A stretch of 64,000 bases of DNA from Terriglobia bacterium (GCA_020073085.1 JAIQFV010000003.1:300895-364894), one strand, 5' to 3'; numbered from the stretch's first letter, positions 1 to 9,430 are shown. Numbers and translations are program-made. The notes: generated by a model not told the origin, from the sequence alone.

Positions 1-264
1 GCCCTGGGGGAGGGAAGCCTCGGGAAGGGGAATGTGGCCTCCATTCGTGCCTTGTTCGATGACTTCCAGGCCATTTTCCCTGTCCTGAAGGATCCCACCC
101 GCCAGATTCTCGACTCCCAGATTGAAGGATTGATTGCCGAAAGAAACCAGGCGCGCCGCGAGCGGAATTTCAAAAAGGCCGATGAAATCCGCGATCAATT
201 GCTTGCGCAGGGGATCATTCTGGAAGATACTAGAGCGGGTTTAAGATGGAAGCGAAAAGAATAG
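1..264 (+). CDS. cysS: Cysteinyl-tRNA synthetase, C-terminal end (partial)
   Basis: The reading frame is open from base 1, so only the last 87 codons are in the window. They carry the C-terminal anticodon-binding tail of CysRS: an Ile-rich helix, then the conserved pattern ERNxARxxxNFKKADxIRD, LLxxGIxLEDT and a final GxRWKR. The enzyme charges tRNA-Cys with cysteine in the cytoplasm. A GTG at 34 would give a short separate frame, but the upstream codons remain open and fit the family, so 34 is internal. A tRNA-Cys gene lies 3.6 kb downstream, which may be coincidence. The catalytic HIGH and KMSKS region is outside the window. Confidence 0.93.
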   Translation, partial: ALGEGSLGKGNVASIRALFDDFQAIFPVLKDPTRQILDSQIEGLIAERNQARRERNFKKADEIRDQLLAQGIILEDTRAGLRWKRKE

Positions 265-478
265 TCTTGTTTTCTTCCTCCGGTTTGGCTCGGAATCGCC
301 ATCGTCCCCTCGATGTGCGCCCGAATCTCTTTAGCGGCGATTAGCTCGAGCTTCGAATCCCCCCCGATCAATCCCTTGTGAGTGCTTCGTTCGCACGGGA
401 GTCCCTGAATGACAAGTGCCTGAGTGAAGAGGCATCCGCTTTGTGAACTTCCCTGATATCGGAATTTTGGAGGATACT

Positions 479-1819
479 ATGGCGACAAAGAGTTTACTTC
501 CCCGGATCAAAACCAGACTCCCGGGCCCCAAGGCGAAAAAAGTCCTTGTGGGAGACCGGAGGTTCGTGTCTCCCTCGTATACACGCCCTTATCCGCTGGT
601 CATGAGGCGTGGTCGCGGCGCCCTGGTGGAGGATGTGGATGGCAACACGTTCCTCGATTTCAGCGCTGGAATCGCGGTCTGTTCAACCGGGCATGCGCAT
701 CCTGAGGTTGTGGCCGCGATTCAGAAGCAAGCGGCGGATTTCATCCATATGTCCGGAACTGACTTCTATTACCCCCAGATGGTGGAGTTAGCCCGGAAGC
801 TTGCGGATTCCGTCCCCGGAAAAGCGCCTCGAAAGGTTTACTTCGGGAACTCCGGTGCGGAAGCCATTGAAGCGGCCATGAAGGTGGCCCGTTTTCATAC
901 CAAGCGCGACAAGTTCATCGCCTTCTACGGCGCCTTCCACGGCCGCACTTTCGGCGCCTTGTCGCTCACGGCCAGCAAGGTCACGCAGCGCCGGGGTTTC
1001 AGCCCACTGGTTCCGGGTGTGACGCATGTTCCCTACGGTTATTGTTACCGCTGTCCCTATAATCTCACGCCGCAAACCTGTTCCATCGATTGCGGAACGT
1101 TTCTCCGCGATGTCGTCTTTAAGACCACCGTGCCGCCGGAGGAGGTTGCTGCCATTTTTGTGGAACCGATCCTCGGCGAAGGGGGTTACGTCATTCCCCC
1201 GGTCGAGTTTCTCCAGGAGTTGAAATCCATTTGTGAGGACTACGGCATCCTCTTCGTGGCGGATGAGGTGCAAAGTGGGATGGGACGCACCGGCAAGATG
1301 TGGGCCATTGACCATTTTGGAATTGAGCCGGACATCCTGTGCACGGCCAAGGGGCTTGCCTCGGGCATGCCCATCGGCGTCATGATCGCCCGGGCTGACC
1401 TGATGAACTGGCCCCCGGGCGCTCACGCGTCAACCTTCGGAGGAAATCCTGTCTCCTGTGCTGCAGCGCTGGCCACCATCAAATTGTTGGAAGAGCAGTA
1501 CACGGAAAATGCGGCGCGAATTGGAAAGTACATTCTGGAAAAGATCTCCGATTGGCCCAGAACTCATCCGCTGGTCGGCGAGGTGCGGGGATTGGGGCTT
1601 ATGATTGCCATCGAACTGGTGCGCGACAAGATTACTCGCGTCAAGGCGCATGAGGAACGCGATCAGGTGCTCCATGAGGCCTTCAAACGCGGGCTGCTGA
1701 TCCTCGGGTGTGGGGAGAACGTGGTCCGCCTCATGCCTCCACTCTTGATCAATCAGCGCCAAGCGGATATCGCCGTCGAAATTCTTGAAGAGGTCCTTAC
1801 CCGCACGGAACGGCGTTGA
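479..1819 (+). CDS. Class III (PLP) omega-aminotransferase, acetylornithine/GABA type
   Basis: A 446-residue fold-type I PLP enzyme of the 4-aminobutyrate/acetylornithine aminotransferase family. Seen: the N-terminal substrate-entry region, GNSGAEAIEAAMK (phosphate cup), FHGRTFGALSLT, VADEVQSGMGRTG with the PLP-ring Asp, and the Schiff-base Lys at about residue 291 in TAKGLASG. The Cys-rich insertion YCYRCPYN...TCSIDCG is typical of the branch that includes archaeal broad-specificity omega-aminotransferases and amino-acid racemases, so the exact substrate cannot be fixed. Start ATG 479 is chosen because GGAGG lies at 469-473; a GTG at 443 is in frame but has no good ribosome site. It is followed by yraN on the same strand. 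Confidence 0.88.
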   Translation: MATKSLLPRIKTRLPGPKAKKVLVGDRRFVSPSYTRPYPLVMRRGRGALVEDVDGNTFLDFSAGIAVCSTGHAHPEVVAAIQKQAADFIHMSGTDFYYPQMVELARKLADSVPGKAPRKVYFGNSGAEAIEAAMKVARFHTKRDKFIAFYGAFHGRTFGALSLTASKVTQRRGFSPLVPGVTHVPYGYCYRCPYNLTPQTCSIDCGTFLRDVVFKTTVPPEEVAAIFVEPILGEGGYVIPPVEFLQELKSICEDYGILFVADEVQSGMGRTGKMWAIDHFGIEPDILCTAKGLASGMPIGVMIARADLMNWPPGAHASTFGGNPVSCAAALATIKLLEEQYTENAARIGKYILEKISDWPRTHPLVGEVRGLGLMIAIELVRDKITRVKAHEERDQVLHEAFKRGLLILGCGENVVRLMPPLLINQRQADIAVEILEEVLTRTERR

Positions 1820-1925
1820 GCAGGAGAATGTTTTTTGCCAGGAATCCTGGCATGCTGTGCGAAGGCATCCCCCCGCTTCGGTGAAGCATATTGCCCCGGC
1901 TGACGGGCCGGTGGGGCGGAGGGAC

Positions 1926-2396
1926 ATGTCCACGGCTTGGCAAAGGCTTCTGAAGAGTCTGACGGAGTACTGGAGTTCGGTGCGCGCCGGGTTTTTCCGG
2001 GTCGATTCTCCTTTTCCCACTGACCCGCACAGCCCGCTTGCCCTCGGCCGCCGCGGGGAACGGGCGGCCTTCATATTTCTGCAACATCAGGGGTACATGA
2101 TCGTAGCTCGTAATTTCAGAACGAATCACGGGGAAATTGATTTGGTCGCTTGGGATCGTGGTATACTCTGCTTCGTTGAAGTGAAAACTCGGACCACAAC
2201 TGAGCACGGACGGCCCGAAGAGGCTGTGACCACCTTCAAACAGAGGCAAATTCTGAACACCTCACTTGATTACCTGCGCCAAGCCAATTTGCACTCCGTG
2301 GACATCCGATTTGACATAGTTTCCGTTCAGTTCAATCCGGACGGGTCCCCGCTCTGTGAGCTGACGGCGCGGGCATTCGGACCTCGGATGAATTGA
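1926..2396 (+). CDS. yraN: YraN/UPF0102 family putative endonuclease-like protein
   Basis: A 156-residue protein with the UPF0102 core: LGRRGERAAFIFLQHQGYMIVARNFR, then GEIDLVAWDRGILCFVEVKTR, which is the restriction-endonuclease-like Asp/Glu-x-Lys signature. The family is small and of unsettled function, predicted to be a nuclease related to Holliday-junction resolvases. Before the family core there are about 40 extra residues. Start 1926 is taken because GGAGGG directly precedes it; the frame is open upstream to 1785, but that part would overlap the aminotransferase gene and has no family similarity. It sits between the aminotransferase and galT, about 40 bp before galT. Confidence 0.85.
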   Translation: MSTAWQRLLKSLTEYWSSVRAGFFRVDSPFPTDPHSPLALGRRGERAAFIFLQHQGYMIVARNFRTNHGEIDLVAWDRGILCFVEVKTRTTTEHGRPEEAVTTFKQRQILNTSLDYLRQANLHSVDIRFDIVSVQFNPDGSPLCELTARAFGPRMN

Positions 2397-2437
2397 GCTC
2401 CGTGAAACTTCCAATCGAAAGGAGCCGCTAGAAAGAA

Positions 2438-3439
2438 ATGCCGGAATTTAGAAAGGATCCCGTAACAGGGCGATGGGTCATTATCGCCACCGAGCGCGCG
2501 AAGCGCCCCACCGACTTTGTCCGTGAAGCCGTGGAGATGAAGGGTGGAGACAACTGCCCGTTCTGCCCCGGGAACGAAACCAAAACCCCGCCGGAAGTCC
2601 TGGCTTACCGTGCGAATGGAACTGCACCCAACTCCCCCGGATGGAGACTCCGGGTCGTGCCCAACAAATTCCCGGTCCTTGGCATCGAGGGAGAACTCAA
2701 CAAGCAGGGCGAAGGACTGTTCGACAAGATGAACGGCATCGGAGCACACGAGGTCATCATCGAGACCCCGACCCACGATAAAACCCTCGCGACCATGACG
2801 GAAAAGGAAATTGAGGATGTCTTCTGGTCTTTTCGCGATCGAATGCTGGACCTGAAAAAAGACCGCCGATTTCGCTATATCCTGATCTTCAAGAACCATG
2901 GGGCGGCGGCCGGCGCCTCGCTCGAACATACTCACTCCCAACTGATTGCCTTGCCGATTGTCCCCAAACGTGTGCGCGAGGAAGTCAACGGCGCGAAGAA
3001 TTATTTTGAGCTCAAAGAACGATGTGTCTATTGCGACATTATCCGCCAGGAGCGCGAGCATGGGGTGCGAATCATCCTGGAGAATAAGGATTTCGTGATT
3101 ACCTCTCCTTACGCCCCGCGCTTCCCGTTCGAGGCACATATCCTTCCCAAGGTCCACGATTCCTGCTTCGAGGAAGCGCAAAGCTATGAATACGAAAGCC
3201 TCGCGAAGATTACCAAGAACATGATCGCGCGAATGGAAAAGGTCCTGGAGCGACCCGCCTACAACCTCATGATCCACACGTCGCCTTTTGGGGAAGAACG
3301 GAATGATTTTTATCACTGGCACATTGAGGTCATGCCGAAACTCACCAAGGTGGCGGGCTTTGAGTGGGGGACCGGTTTCTACATCAATCCCACACCGCCC
3401 GAAGAGGCCGCCAAGTTTCTTCGGGAAGCGATGGTGTAA
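2438..3439 (+). CDS. galT: Galactose-1-phosphate uridylyltransferase
   Basis: A 333-residue HIT-superfamily nucleotidyltransferase that exchanges UMP between UDP-glucose and galactose-1-phosphate in the Leloir pathway. Seen: N-terminal FRKDPVTGRWVIIA, zinc-type cysteines CPFCPGNE near residue 41 and a later YCD, NHGAAAGASLEHTHSQLIA carrying the His-x-His of the nucleotidyl-histidine site (HTH rather than the common HPH), and YHWHIEVMP in the second domain. Length matches the family. No galK or galE is adjacent, so it may act in nucleotide-sugar supply or be a paralogue with a wider substrate range (ADP-glucose type). A ribosome site AAAGGAG lies upstream. Confidence 0.92.
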   Translation: MPEFRKDPVTGRWVIIATERAKRPTDFVREAVEMKGGDNCPFCPGNETKTPPEVLAYRANGTAPNSPGWRLRVVPNKFPVLGIEGELNKQGEGLFDKMNGIGAHEVIIETPTHDKTLATMTEKEIEDVFWSFRDRMLDLKKDRRFRYILIFKNHGAAAGASLEHTHSQLIALPIVPKRVREEVNGAKNYFELKERCVYCDIIRQEREHGVRIILENKDFVITSPYAPRFPFEAHILPKVHDSCFEEAQSYEYESLAKITKNMIARMEKVLERPAYNLMIHTSPFGEERNDFYHWHIEVMPKLTKVAGFEWGTGFYINPTPPEEAAKFLREAMV

Positions 3440-3655
3440 TCGAATTTTACGCGGCTCCGGAGTTCGGAGGGGCGGTTGACGGAACTCAATATGCTCTCCG
3501 GAGAAATCCCGAAACTCGAAATCAGCAACTTGGCCGCTGAAAACTCCTTTGGAAGCATCACGTATCTTGACAATTTTGAGGGTGCTCACTAGAATGGAAG
3601 CGGATCAGAAAACCCAGGATAATTGACTGATTCATGGTTCTTTGAGGTGTGTTGG

Positions 3656-3731
<76 letters not shown>

Positions 3732-3747
3732 GATTGCCGTATTGAGT

Positions 3748-3823
3748 TTAGGCAGGCGACAAGGGAACCGTCGGACTTCTCAGCCTGACATCAACTCCAA
3801 AGAGAACTCTTGCGCCTGCCTAA
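3748..3823 (+). other. Perfect 11-bp inverted repeat in the tRNA spacer; possible small structured RNA
   Basis: TTAGGCAGGCG at 3748-3758 is exactly complementary to CGCCTGCCTAA at 3813-3823, closing a 54-base interior. A strong intrinsic terminator follows directly. The arrangement (closing stem plus terminator, between two tRNA genes) could be a processed leader/trailer structure or a small RNA. Function is inferred only. Confidence 0.4.
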
Positions 3824-3827
3824 TCAG

Positions 3828-3856
3828 AAAATGGATTCGAAAGAATCCATTTTTTT
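3828..3856 (+). terminator. Rho-independent terminator
   Basis: Stem ATGGATTC (3831-3838), GAAA tetraloop, GAATCCAT (3843-3850), then six T; three further A-T pairs extend the stem. It would end transcription from tRNA-Gly before the tRNA-Cys gene. Confidence 0.9.
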
Positions 3857-3877
3857 GTCAGGCGCCCTTCGGTAACC

Positions 3878-3952
3878 GGCGGCGTAGCCAAGTGGTAAGG
3901 CAGAAGTCTGCAAAACTTCTATTCACCCGTTCGATTCGGGTCGCCGCCTCCA
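3878..3952 (+). tRNA. tRNA-Cys (GCA)
   Basis: Acceptor GGCGGCG (3878-3884) pairs with CGCCGCC (3942-3948). The anticodon loop CTGCAAA carries GCA (Cys), the T arm is CCCGTTCGATTCGGG, discriminator T with encoded CCA at 3950-3952. It follows a terminator by about 20 bases, so it probably has its own promoter. Confidence 0.97.
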
Positions 3953-4118
3953 TTCATGACATTCTTCCATCTCCATGTCCCTTGCCGGGATTCTAACCTG
4001 CGCGGGCAGCTCTGCCTTTTGCTCCCGGGCATGGTCACAGGTTCTCAACTGAACCCGGTATTGCCGCATGGCGCATGGGTGTGAAACGAACGCAAGTTGC
4101 AGGGTGGAAAGGACAATT

Positions 4119-4910
4119 ATGGACCTCGGAATCTCAGGCAAGCGGGCATTGGTCGCCGCCGCAAGTCATGGGTTAGGCAAGGCCGCAGCCATGGAGTTGG
4201 CCAAAGAGGGGGCGCGTCTGGTCATCTGTTCGCGCGATCAATCGGCCATCGAAAGCGCGGCGGAAGAGATTCGTGCCGCAACCAGCATGGAAGTTCTGCC
4301 GGTGGTTGCCGACGTCACACAGATTCCTGATATTGAAAGACTGGCCGATCATGCCATGGCCCGCTTCGGCGGGGTGGATATCCTGGTGACTAACGCGGGA
4401 GGCCCTCCGGCCACGACTTTTTCCACGACGCCCCCGGATGCCTGGCAAAAGGCATTTGACCTGACCCTGATGAGCGCCATCAATTTGTGTCGAGCCCTCG
4501 TCCCTCAGATGCGACAACGACAATGGGGAAGAATCATCTTCATCAGCTCGATCACCGTGAAACAGCCAGCCGGAAACTTGTTATTGTCGAACGTAATTCG
4601 CACGGCAATTTCAGGCCTGTCGAAGAGCCTCTCGAATGAGTATGCCGCTGACAACGTCCTGGTCAATTCGGTTCTCCCCGGGTACACGCTCACGGAGCGG
4701 ATGGCCGAACTCTCCGAAGCACAAGCCAAGACGCGAGGGGTTTCCACGGACCAAGTCATCGCCGAGTGGGTCCAACAGATTCCCATGCGTCGCCTGGGAA
4801 AGCCCGAAGAATTAGCAGCTTTGATTGCGTTTCTGGCCTCCGAGCGCGCGAGTTACATTACCGGCGCGGCAATCCAGGTCGATGGCGGATTCATAAAGGG
4901 GATCTACTGA
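4119..4910 (+). CDS. Short-chain dehydrogenase/reductase lacking the canonical Tyr-Lys pair
   Basis: A 263-residue Rossmann SDR resembling 3-oxoacyl-ACP reductases. Seen: nucleotide-binding loop AAASHGLGKAAA (Ala replaces the usual TGG start), VVADVT, NAGGPP, FISSITVK, and C-terminal YITGAAIQVDGGF. At the place where YxxxK should be, the chain reads LLLSNVIRTAISGL, so Tyr becomes Ser and Lys becomes Arg. Such Tyr-less relatives recur in one SDR subgroup, so the change may be natural rather than a mutation; classical proton relay cannot operate. Start ATG 4119 is preferred because GGAAAGGA precedes it; an in-frame ATG at 4068 is open but unsupported. It appears to be monocistronic. Confidence 0.85.
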   Translation: MDLGISGKRALVAAASHGLGKAAAMELAKEGARLVICSRDQSAIESAAEEIRAATSMEVLPVVADVTQIPDIERLADHAMARFGGVDILVTNAGGPPATTFSTTPPDAWQKAFDLTLMSAINLCRALVPQMRQRQWGRIIFISSITVKQPAGNLLLSNVIRTAISGLSKSLSNEYAADNVLVNSVLPGYTLTERMAELSEAQAKTRGVSTDQVIAEWVQQIPMRRLGKPEELAALIAFLASERASYITGAAIQVDGGFIKGIY

Positions 4911-5444
4911 ACCGGTCTTCCACACCTCTCCCTGCATTCCCGCAGGTTTGAATAGCTTCCGTTTTCAGGCCCATTCCTCGGCCTCTCTATAGATACTCCT
5001 GCCGAATAAGCGGTTAAAGCCCTTGACTTGGATGGCCAAAGGGAGTCAAATGAGACGAGTCACAGGGAAGGACCTTTCGCCGATGGATTTCAGGCTCTGC
5101 GGGGTTCCCAGCTTCCGGTGATCCAATTCTCGCTTTCCCCGATGGTTGTCAACACATTGTCGAATCCCCCGTCCAAGAAAGGCAACTTCCTCAAGATCTG
5201 TCGAAGGCGGCACCCGGGGTTTAAAATTCCGCTTTCGAGACGCTCAAGTCCTCCGTTGGCGGCAGTTGGAGCGGGGGAGAGAGTCACCTTTAGCCCCATC
5301 TAACGAGGGGCGGTTCCCGTAAAGTTCCGTTGTAAGGAAAGCAAGTTCTTTAAGTCATACTATCCATCATTGTGGTCGGCCGAGTTGCCGAGGAGAGAGT
5401 CATCCTGGCAATTCGGTTTTTTTTTGCGGAATAAGGAGGCAATT
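4911..5444. other. Gene-free interval
   Basis: A 534-bp stretch between the SDR and the BNR-repeat protein. Open frames here have no recognisable domain or ribosome site. The only clear signal is AAGGAGG at 5433-5439, serving the next gene. No tRNA, riboswitch or terminator was recognised. Confidence 0.5.
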
Positions 5445-8400
5445 ATGTTTAATCCGATCCAGGTTTCAACAAAAAGGGCCGAACGATCCGGAAAAGAGAG
5501 AAGATCCGGGACGAGGTTACCCCTGATGCTCATCACGGTCGTGGCACTGCTCGTTCTCCTTTGGGGGAGCCCCCAGGCATTCCTCATTGCGGGAACTGAT
5601 GTTTGGACGAGCAACGGCCCCGAAGGCGGATGGATTTATGCCTTAGCGACTGATCCAACCAACCCGAATACGGTTTACGCCGGGTCGTACGGTGGAAGTG
5701 TCTTCAAGAGCACCAATGGGGGCGCCACATGGACCACCGTGAACTCAGGACTGTCATATTCAGGAATATCCTGTCCCGTTCACGAGCTCCTGGTCGATCC
5801 GACCACCCCCACGACTTTATATTTAGGTTCGTACGGTGGAGGAGTATTTAAGAGCACGGACGGGGGTTTGAGCTGGGTGGCGACAACCCCTCCCAGCCTC
5901 GACACATTTATCACGGGGTTGGTTCTCGATCCGTCCTCGCCGAACAAGATTTTTGCAGTCAACAAATTCTCCGTCCTGAAGAGTACCGATGGAGGTTTGA
6001 CGTGGAGCGCCAAAACGAGCGGCCTCCCTTCCAATCCTTGGCCCAGCGATCTTGCCCTCGACCCCCACAGCCCAAGTAACCTTTACGTCGGGACAAATCA
6101 GGGAGTTTACAAGAGCACTGATGCCGGGGAAACCTGGACTGCGGCGAACCAGGGGTTGAACAGTCTCAATATATTTGCAGTGGCAGTGGATCCCAATGCC
6201 ACCGGAACTCTTTATGCTGCGACTTATGTCATCGATGGCAGTATTGGGACTCTTTTCAAGAGCATCGATGGGGGAGCCAACTGGGTTCCCGCGGGCTTGT
6301 CATCCTCTGGTCCTATCTACTCCATAACAATTTCCTCGGACGAAGTGTATGTAGCGACCGGCTCTGGCGTCTACAAGCACTCGACGGGAGGTTCAGACTG
6401 GGACCATGTCAGCACCGACTTCGTTAACACTTTGGCTGTGGACTCCGCAGGATCCATCTATGCTGCAACACAGAGCCTGGGAGTTATGAAGAGCACCAAT
6501 CATGGGAAGAACTGGAACTACATGAATTCCAATCTGTACGGTCACAGCATCACCGGCATCGCAACCGACAATCTTGGAAAACCTTATGCAGTTACCCGTA
6601 CCAACGGCACATTCAAAGGATCGGACGATGGCAGCTGGTCCCATCTGAGTAACTCCCCCCCATTCAATGGCGCCTTGGTCTCGGTTCATCCGGTTCTTCC
6701 CGCCGTCGTGTATGTCGGCGGTGACCGCATTTATAAAAGTACAGATGCGGGATTGACCTGGAATTCTTCAAGTAGCGGCCTACCGTCCACCAACATTTCC
6801 TGCCTGGCGATAGACCACGCAAATCCCAGCGTGCTTTTTGCCGGAACGACCTCGGCGGGAGCATTCAAGAGTGTAAATGACGGATCCACCTGGAGCCCTG
6901 CGAATACGGGCCTGCCGAACAATAGCTACATCAGAAGTGTGGCTGTGGATCCAACCAACCATAACATTGCTTATCTCAGTACGAACGCCTTTGCCCTTTA
7001 CAAGAGCAGCGACGGCGGAGCAACCTGGAATGCGATGACCTATAGTAAGCTTTATGTGGTGATTACGATCGTCATCGACCCGACCTCATCCAGTACCCTC
7101 TATATCGGGGGGCATGGCGGATTGGAGAAATCGATCGACAGCGGTGTCAGCTGGAGCAAAATCACAACAGGCTTGACCGACGATTATATGGCGTCCTTGG
7201 TGATTGACCCGATGGTCCCCTCCACGCTCTATGTCGGGACATACGGAGGCGTGTTCAAAAGCACCAATGGCGGGACCTCATGGACAGCGATGAGTGCGGG
7301 ACTCGCCAACCTGCAAGTCAATGGACTGGCCCTCGATCCCATGAACCCGGGGACAGTTTATGCCGCGACTCAGTCCGGTGTTTTCAAGTTCTCTTCCACC
7401 ACGGGACCTCATGCCCAAGTCGCTTTATCGCTTCCCGGCGGCGGTGCTGTTTCGTCGATTACAGGGGGCAATGGCGCCCTGCAGCATGCCGGATATGCCG
7501 CCCTGACCGTCAACAGTGGGACAGATCCCTACGGGACGGCTGTCTTCAGTTTTGTACAGAATGGGACCGTGGTCAGTGAAGTCGGTGTCCCGGCATCGCC
7601 GCCAACGAGAAATGCACGCTTCTTCATCGATTATCGGACAAATGTCCCAGGCAAATCCGACGTCGAGAACGCCGGGGTTCTCAACATCAATACTGGATTC
7701 GCCGCCGTGAACCAGGGGGCGGCAACGGCCAGCCTGACTCTTACTCTCCGGGATCCCAACGGGCAAACTTTGACGGCGGGCAGCCTGACCGTGGAACCTC
7801 ATTCACATGTCGCTAAATTCATCGATCAGCTGGGACTGAATCTGCCTTCCGGCTTTACGTCCGGTTCGTTGGAGGTGGCCAGCAATCTCCCGGTCTCAAT
7901 TCTGGCCCTTCGGTTAACCACTAACCAGCGGGGTGAAACTTTGCTGACAACAACACCCATCGCTGATTTGACACAGCCCGCGCCTGTCGGATCGCTTTTC
8001 TTCCCACAAATGGCCGATGGAGGCGGGTACCGTACGACGATCATGCTGTTAAACACCTCAGGCAACACGGTGAGTGGCAAGATCAATTTCTATGATGACG
8101 GCGGACTACCGAGGGAGGTTCACCTCACGACCGGCCCTTCCGGTTCCAGGATCCCCTATACGATACCTCCGGGAGGAGTTTATGTGGGGGTGACGGATGG
8201 GTCCAACCCGGTTGTCGGGGCGGGGTCAGTGCAGGTCATTCCAGACGCAGGAAGCTCCACGCCCATTGGGTCAGGACTCTTCAGTCTCACTCAAAACGGG
8301 AATCTGGTCACGGAATCCGGCGTTCCTTCGGCGGCACCGACAACCCATGCGCGCGTTTACGTCGACACATCCACAAGTCACAATACCGGATTTGCAATCG

Positions 8401-8825
8401 CGGCTCCTGACACCACAGGGTTCCATGTCACGCTAAGAGCATATCAACTGGATGGAGTCAATGGGGCCGGTACCGGCCCCGCAGATCTGCTCCTGGTCAG
8501 TTTAGGGCACGCGGCCCAGTTCGTTGGACAATTGATCGCAGGATTGCCGGATGGGTTCACGGGGGTCCTGGATATTTCGGCACCTTCACCATTCGTCGCG
8601 TTGACTCTAAGGTCATTCACTAACTCCCGGAGTGATTTCCTGTTAACGACCTTTCCCATTGCAGATATGACCAAGCCGGCGCCCGCACCGCTCATCTTTC
8701 CTCAGATTGTCGATGGAGGGGGATATCAGACGCAGTTTATACTCTTGAATTCCAGCGGGGCCGGTTCAAGTACCACACTCAACTTCTACGGGGATAACGG
8801 GACACCGCTTCCCGTGGGAAGGTAG
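5445..8825 (+). CDS. Secreted BNR/sortilin-type beta-propeller protein with tandem C-terminal modules
   Basis: An exported protein of 1126 residues. Residues about 24-48 form a hydrophobic signal/anchor after a basic start. The region to about residue 660 contains at least eleven BNR-type repeats of the form S(T/I)(D/N)GG(A/L)(T/S)W, separated by phrases such as LAxDPxxPxTLYxGT, so it should fold as one or two beta-propellers of the photosystem-assembly/sortilin kind. The last 450 residues are two copies of a roughly 220-residue module (AGxxxV...GTAVFSFxQNG...E.GVPASPPT...; FPQxxDGGGYxT). The same module is in the proteins at 16709-19954 and 22540-23514. Start ATG 5445 has AAGGAGG seven bases upstream. 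Ligand is unknown; surface binding or adhesion is a guess. The protein stops abruptly after PLPVG, as does the 16709 protein, so this is a natural end. Confidence 0.82.
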   Translation: MFNPIQVSTKRAERSGKERRSGTRLPLMLITVVALLVLLWGSPQAFLIAGTDVWTSNGPEGGWIYALATDPTNPNTVYAGSYGGSVFKSTNGGATWTTVNSGLSYSGISCPVHELLVDPTTPTTLYLGSYGGGVFKSTDGGLSWVATTPPSLDTFITGLVLDPSSPNKIFAVNKFSVLKSTDGGLTWSAKTSGLPSNPWPSDLALDPHSPSNLYVGTNQGVYKSTDAGETWTAANQGLNSLNIFAVAVDPNATGTLYAATYVIDGSIGTLFKSIDGGANWVPAGLSSSGPIYSITISSDEVYVATGSGVYKHSTGGSDWDHVSTDFVNTLAVDSAGSIYAATQSLGVMKSTNHGKNWNYMNSNLYGHSITGIATDNLGKPYAVTRTNGTFKGSDDGSWSHLSNSPPFNGALVSVHPVLPAVVYVGGDRIYKSTDAGLTWNSSSSGLPSTNISCLAIDHANPSVLFAGTTSAGAFKSVNDGSTWSPANTGLPNNSYIRSVAVDPTNHNIAYLSTNAFALYKSSDGGATWNAMTYSKLYVVITIVIDPTSSSTLYIGGHGGLEKSIDSGVSWSKITTGLTDDYMASLVIDPMVPSTLYVGTYGGVFKSTNGGTSWTAMSAGLANLQVNGLALDPMNPGTVYAATQSGVFKFSSTTGPHAQVALSLPGGGAVSSITGGNGALQHAGYAALTVNSGTDPYGTAVFSFVQNGTVVSEVGVPASPPTRNARFFIDYRTNVPGKSDVENAGVLNINTGFAAVNQGAATASLTLTLRDPNGQTLTAGSLTVEPHSHVAKFIDQLGLNLPSGFTSGSLEVASNLPVSILALRLTTNQRGETLLTTTPIADLTQPAPVGSLFFPQMADGGGYRTTIMLLNTSGNTVSGKINFYDDGGLPREVHLTTGPSGSRIPYTIPPGGVYVGVTDGSNPVVGAGSVQVIPDAGSSTPIGSGLFSLTQNGNLVTESGVPSAAPTTHARVYVDTSTSHNTGFAIAAPDTTGFHVTLRAYQLDGVNGAGTGPADLLLVSLGHAAQFVGQLIAGLPDGFTGVLDISAPSPFVALTLRSFTNSRSDFLLTTFPIADMTKPAPAPLIFPQIVDGGGYQTQFILLNSSGAGSSTTLNFYGDNGTPLPVGR

Positions 8826-8942
8826 GACGACTCAAGGACACGATAGGGTTCAGTGACGCTTTACCGCAACAAGGGCGCCTTAGGGCATGCCACGCTCAGG
8901 GCGGGAGGGAGGATGTAGAGTCACGTCTTGTGGGAGTACAAC

Positions 8943-9389
8943 TTACGCCTTTGAATAGGCGACGACCTCTTCCGCCACCTCTTGCTTTGACTGGCTGTAT
9001 GAGGCGTAGGAAGTAAACCCTTCCCAGAGGCGTACTTCACTTACCGGAAACCCCTTGGAGGCGGCGAATTCATAGATCAGTCGCGCCAGACTTTCGGCGG
9101 TCGGGTTCGTGTTGAGGAGAAACATGGGCTCCTGTAATTCGCCCAGAACCTTCACCAGCGGGTCGTCCTTGTGCAGCACCATCTTGTGATCGATGTTCTC
9201 GTCGATCCAGCCTTGAACGATCCGCTTGATCTCTCCAAAGTCAACCACCATGTGCCGTTCGTCCAGACTGGGAAGCGTCAACTCCACTTCCACCTTGGAG
9301 TTGTGTCCATGCGGATGCATACAGATGCCCTGATAGTTCAAAAGCCGATGACCGTAACAGAAGCGAAGCTCTTTCGTGACCTTGTACAT
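8943..9389 (-). CDS. queD: 6-carboxy-tetrahydropterin synthase / 6-pyruvoyl-tetrahydropterin synthase family
   Basis: A 148-residue T-fold protein. Zinc ligands are His14 and the His pair 27 and 29; the catalytic Cys23 forms the CxxxHGH arrangement used by QueD enzymes, rather than the longer spacing of PTPS-II. VVDFGEIK and NTNPTAESLARLIYEF are also standard, and LWEG provides the pterin-anchoring Glu. It would convert dihydroneopterin triphosphate to 6-carboxy-tetrahydropterin on the way to queuosine, or act in pterin salvage. A pteridine-reductase-like SDR lies upstream on the same strand, separated by a large inverted repeat; no other queuosine genes are in the window. Confidence 0.88.
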   Translation of the reverse strand: MYKVTKELRFCYGHRLLNYQGICMHPHGHNSKVEVELTLPSLDERHMVVDFGEIKRIVQGWIDENIDHKMVLHKDDPLVKVLGELQEPMFLLNTNPTAESLARLIYEFAASKGFPVSEVRLWEGFTSYASYSQSKQEVAEEVVAYSKA

Positions 9390-9430
9390 GGATCCAACCC
9401 TCCAAGTGGTTGCTCTTTGAGAACGAAGCC

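Noticed and set aside
2327..3589. 420-codon minus-strand frame over galT
   Set aside because: Shadow of galT, which has all family motifs on the plus strand; no ribosome site or domain for the antisense.
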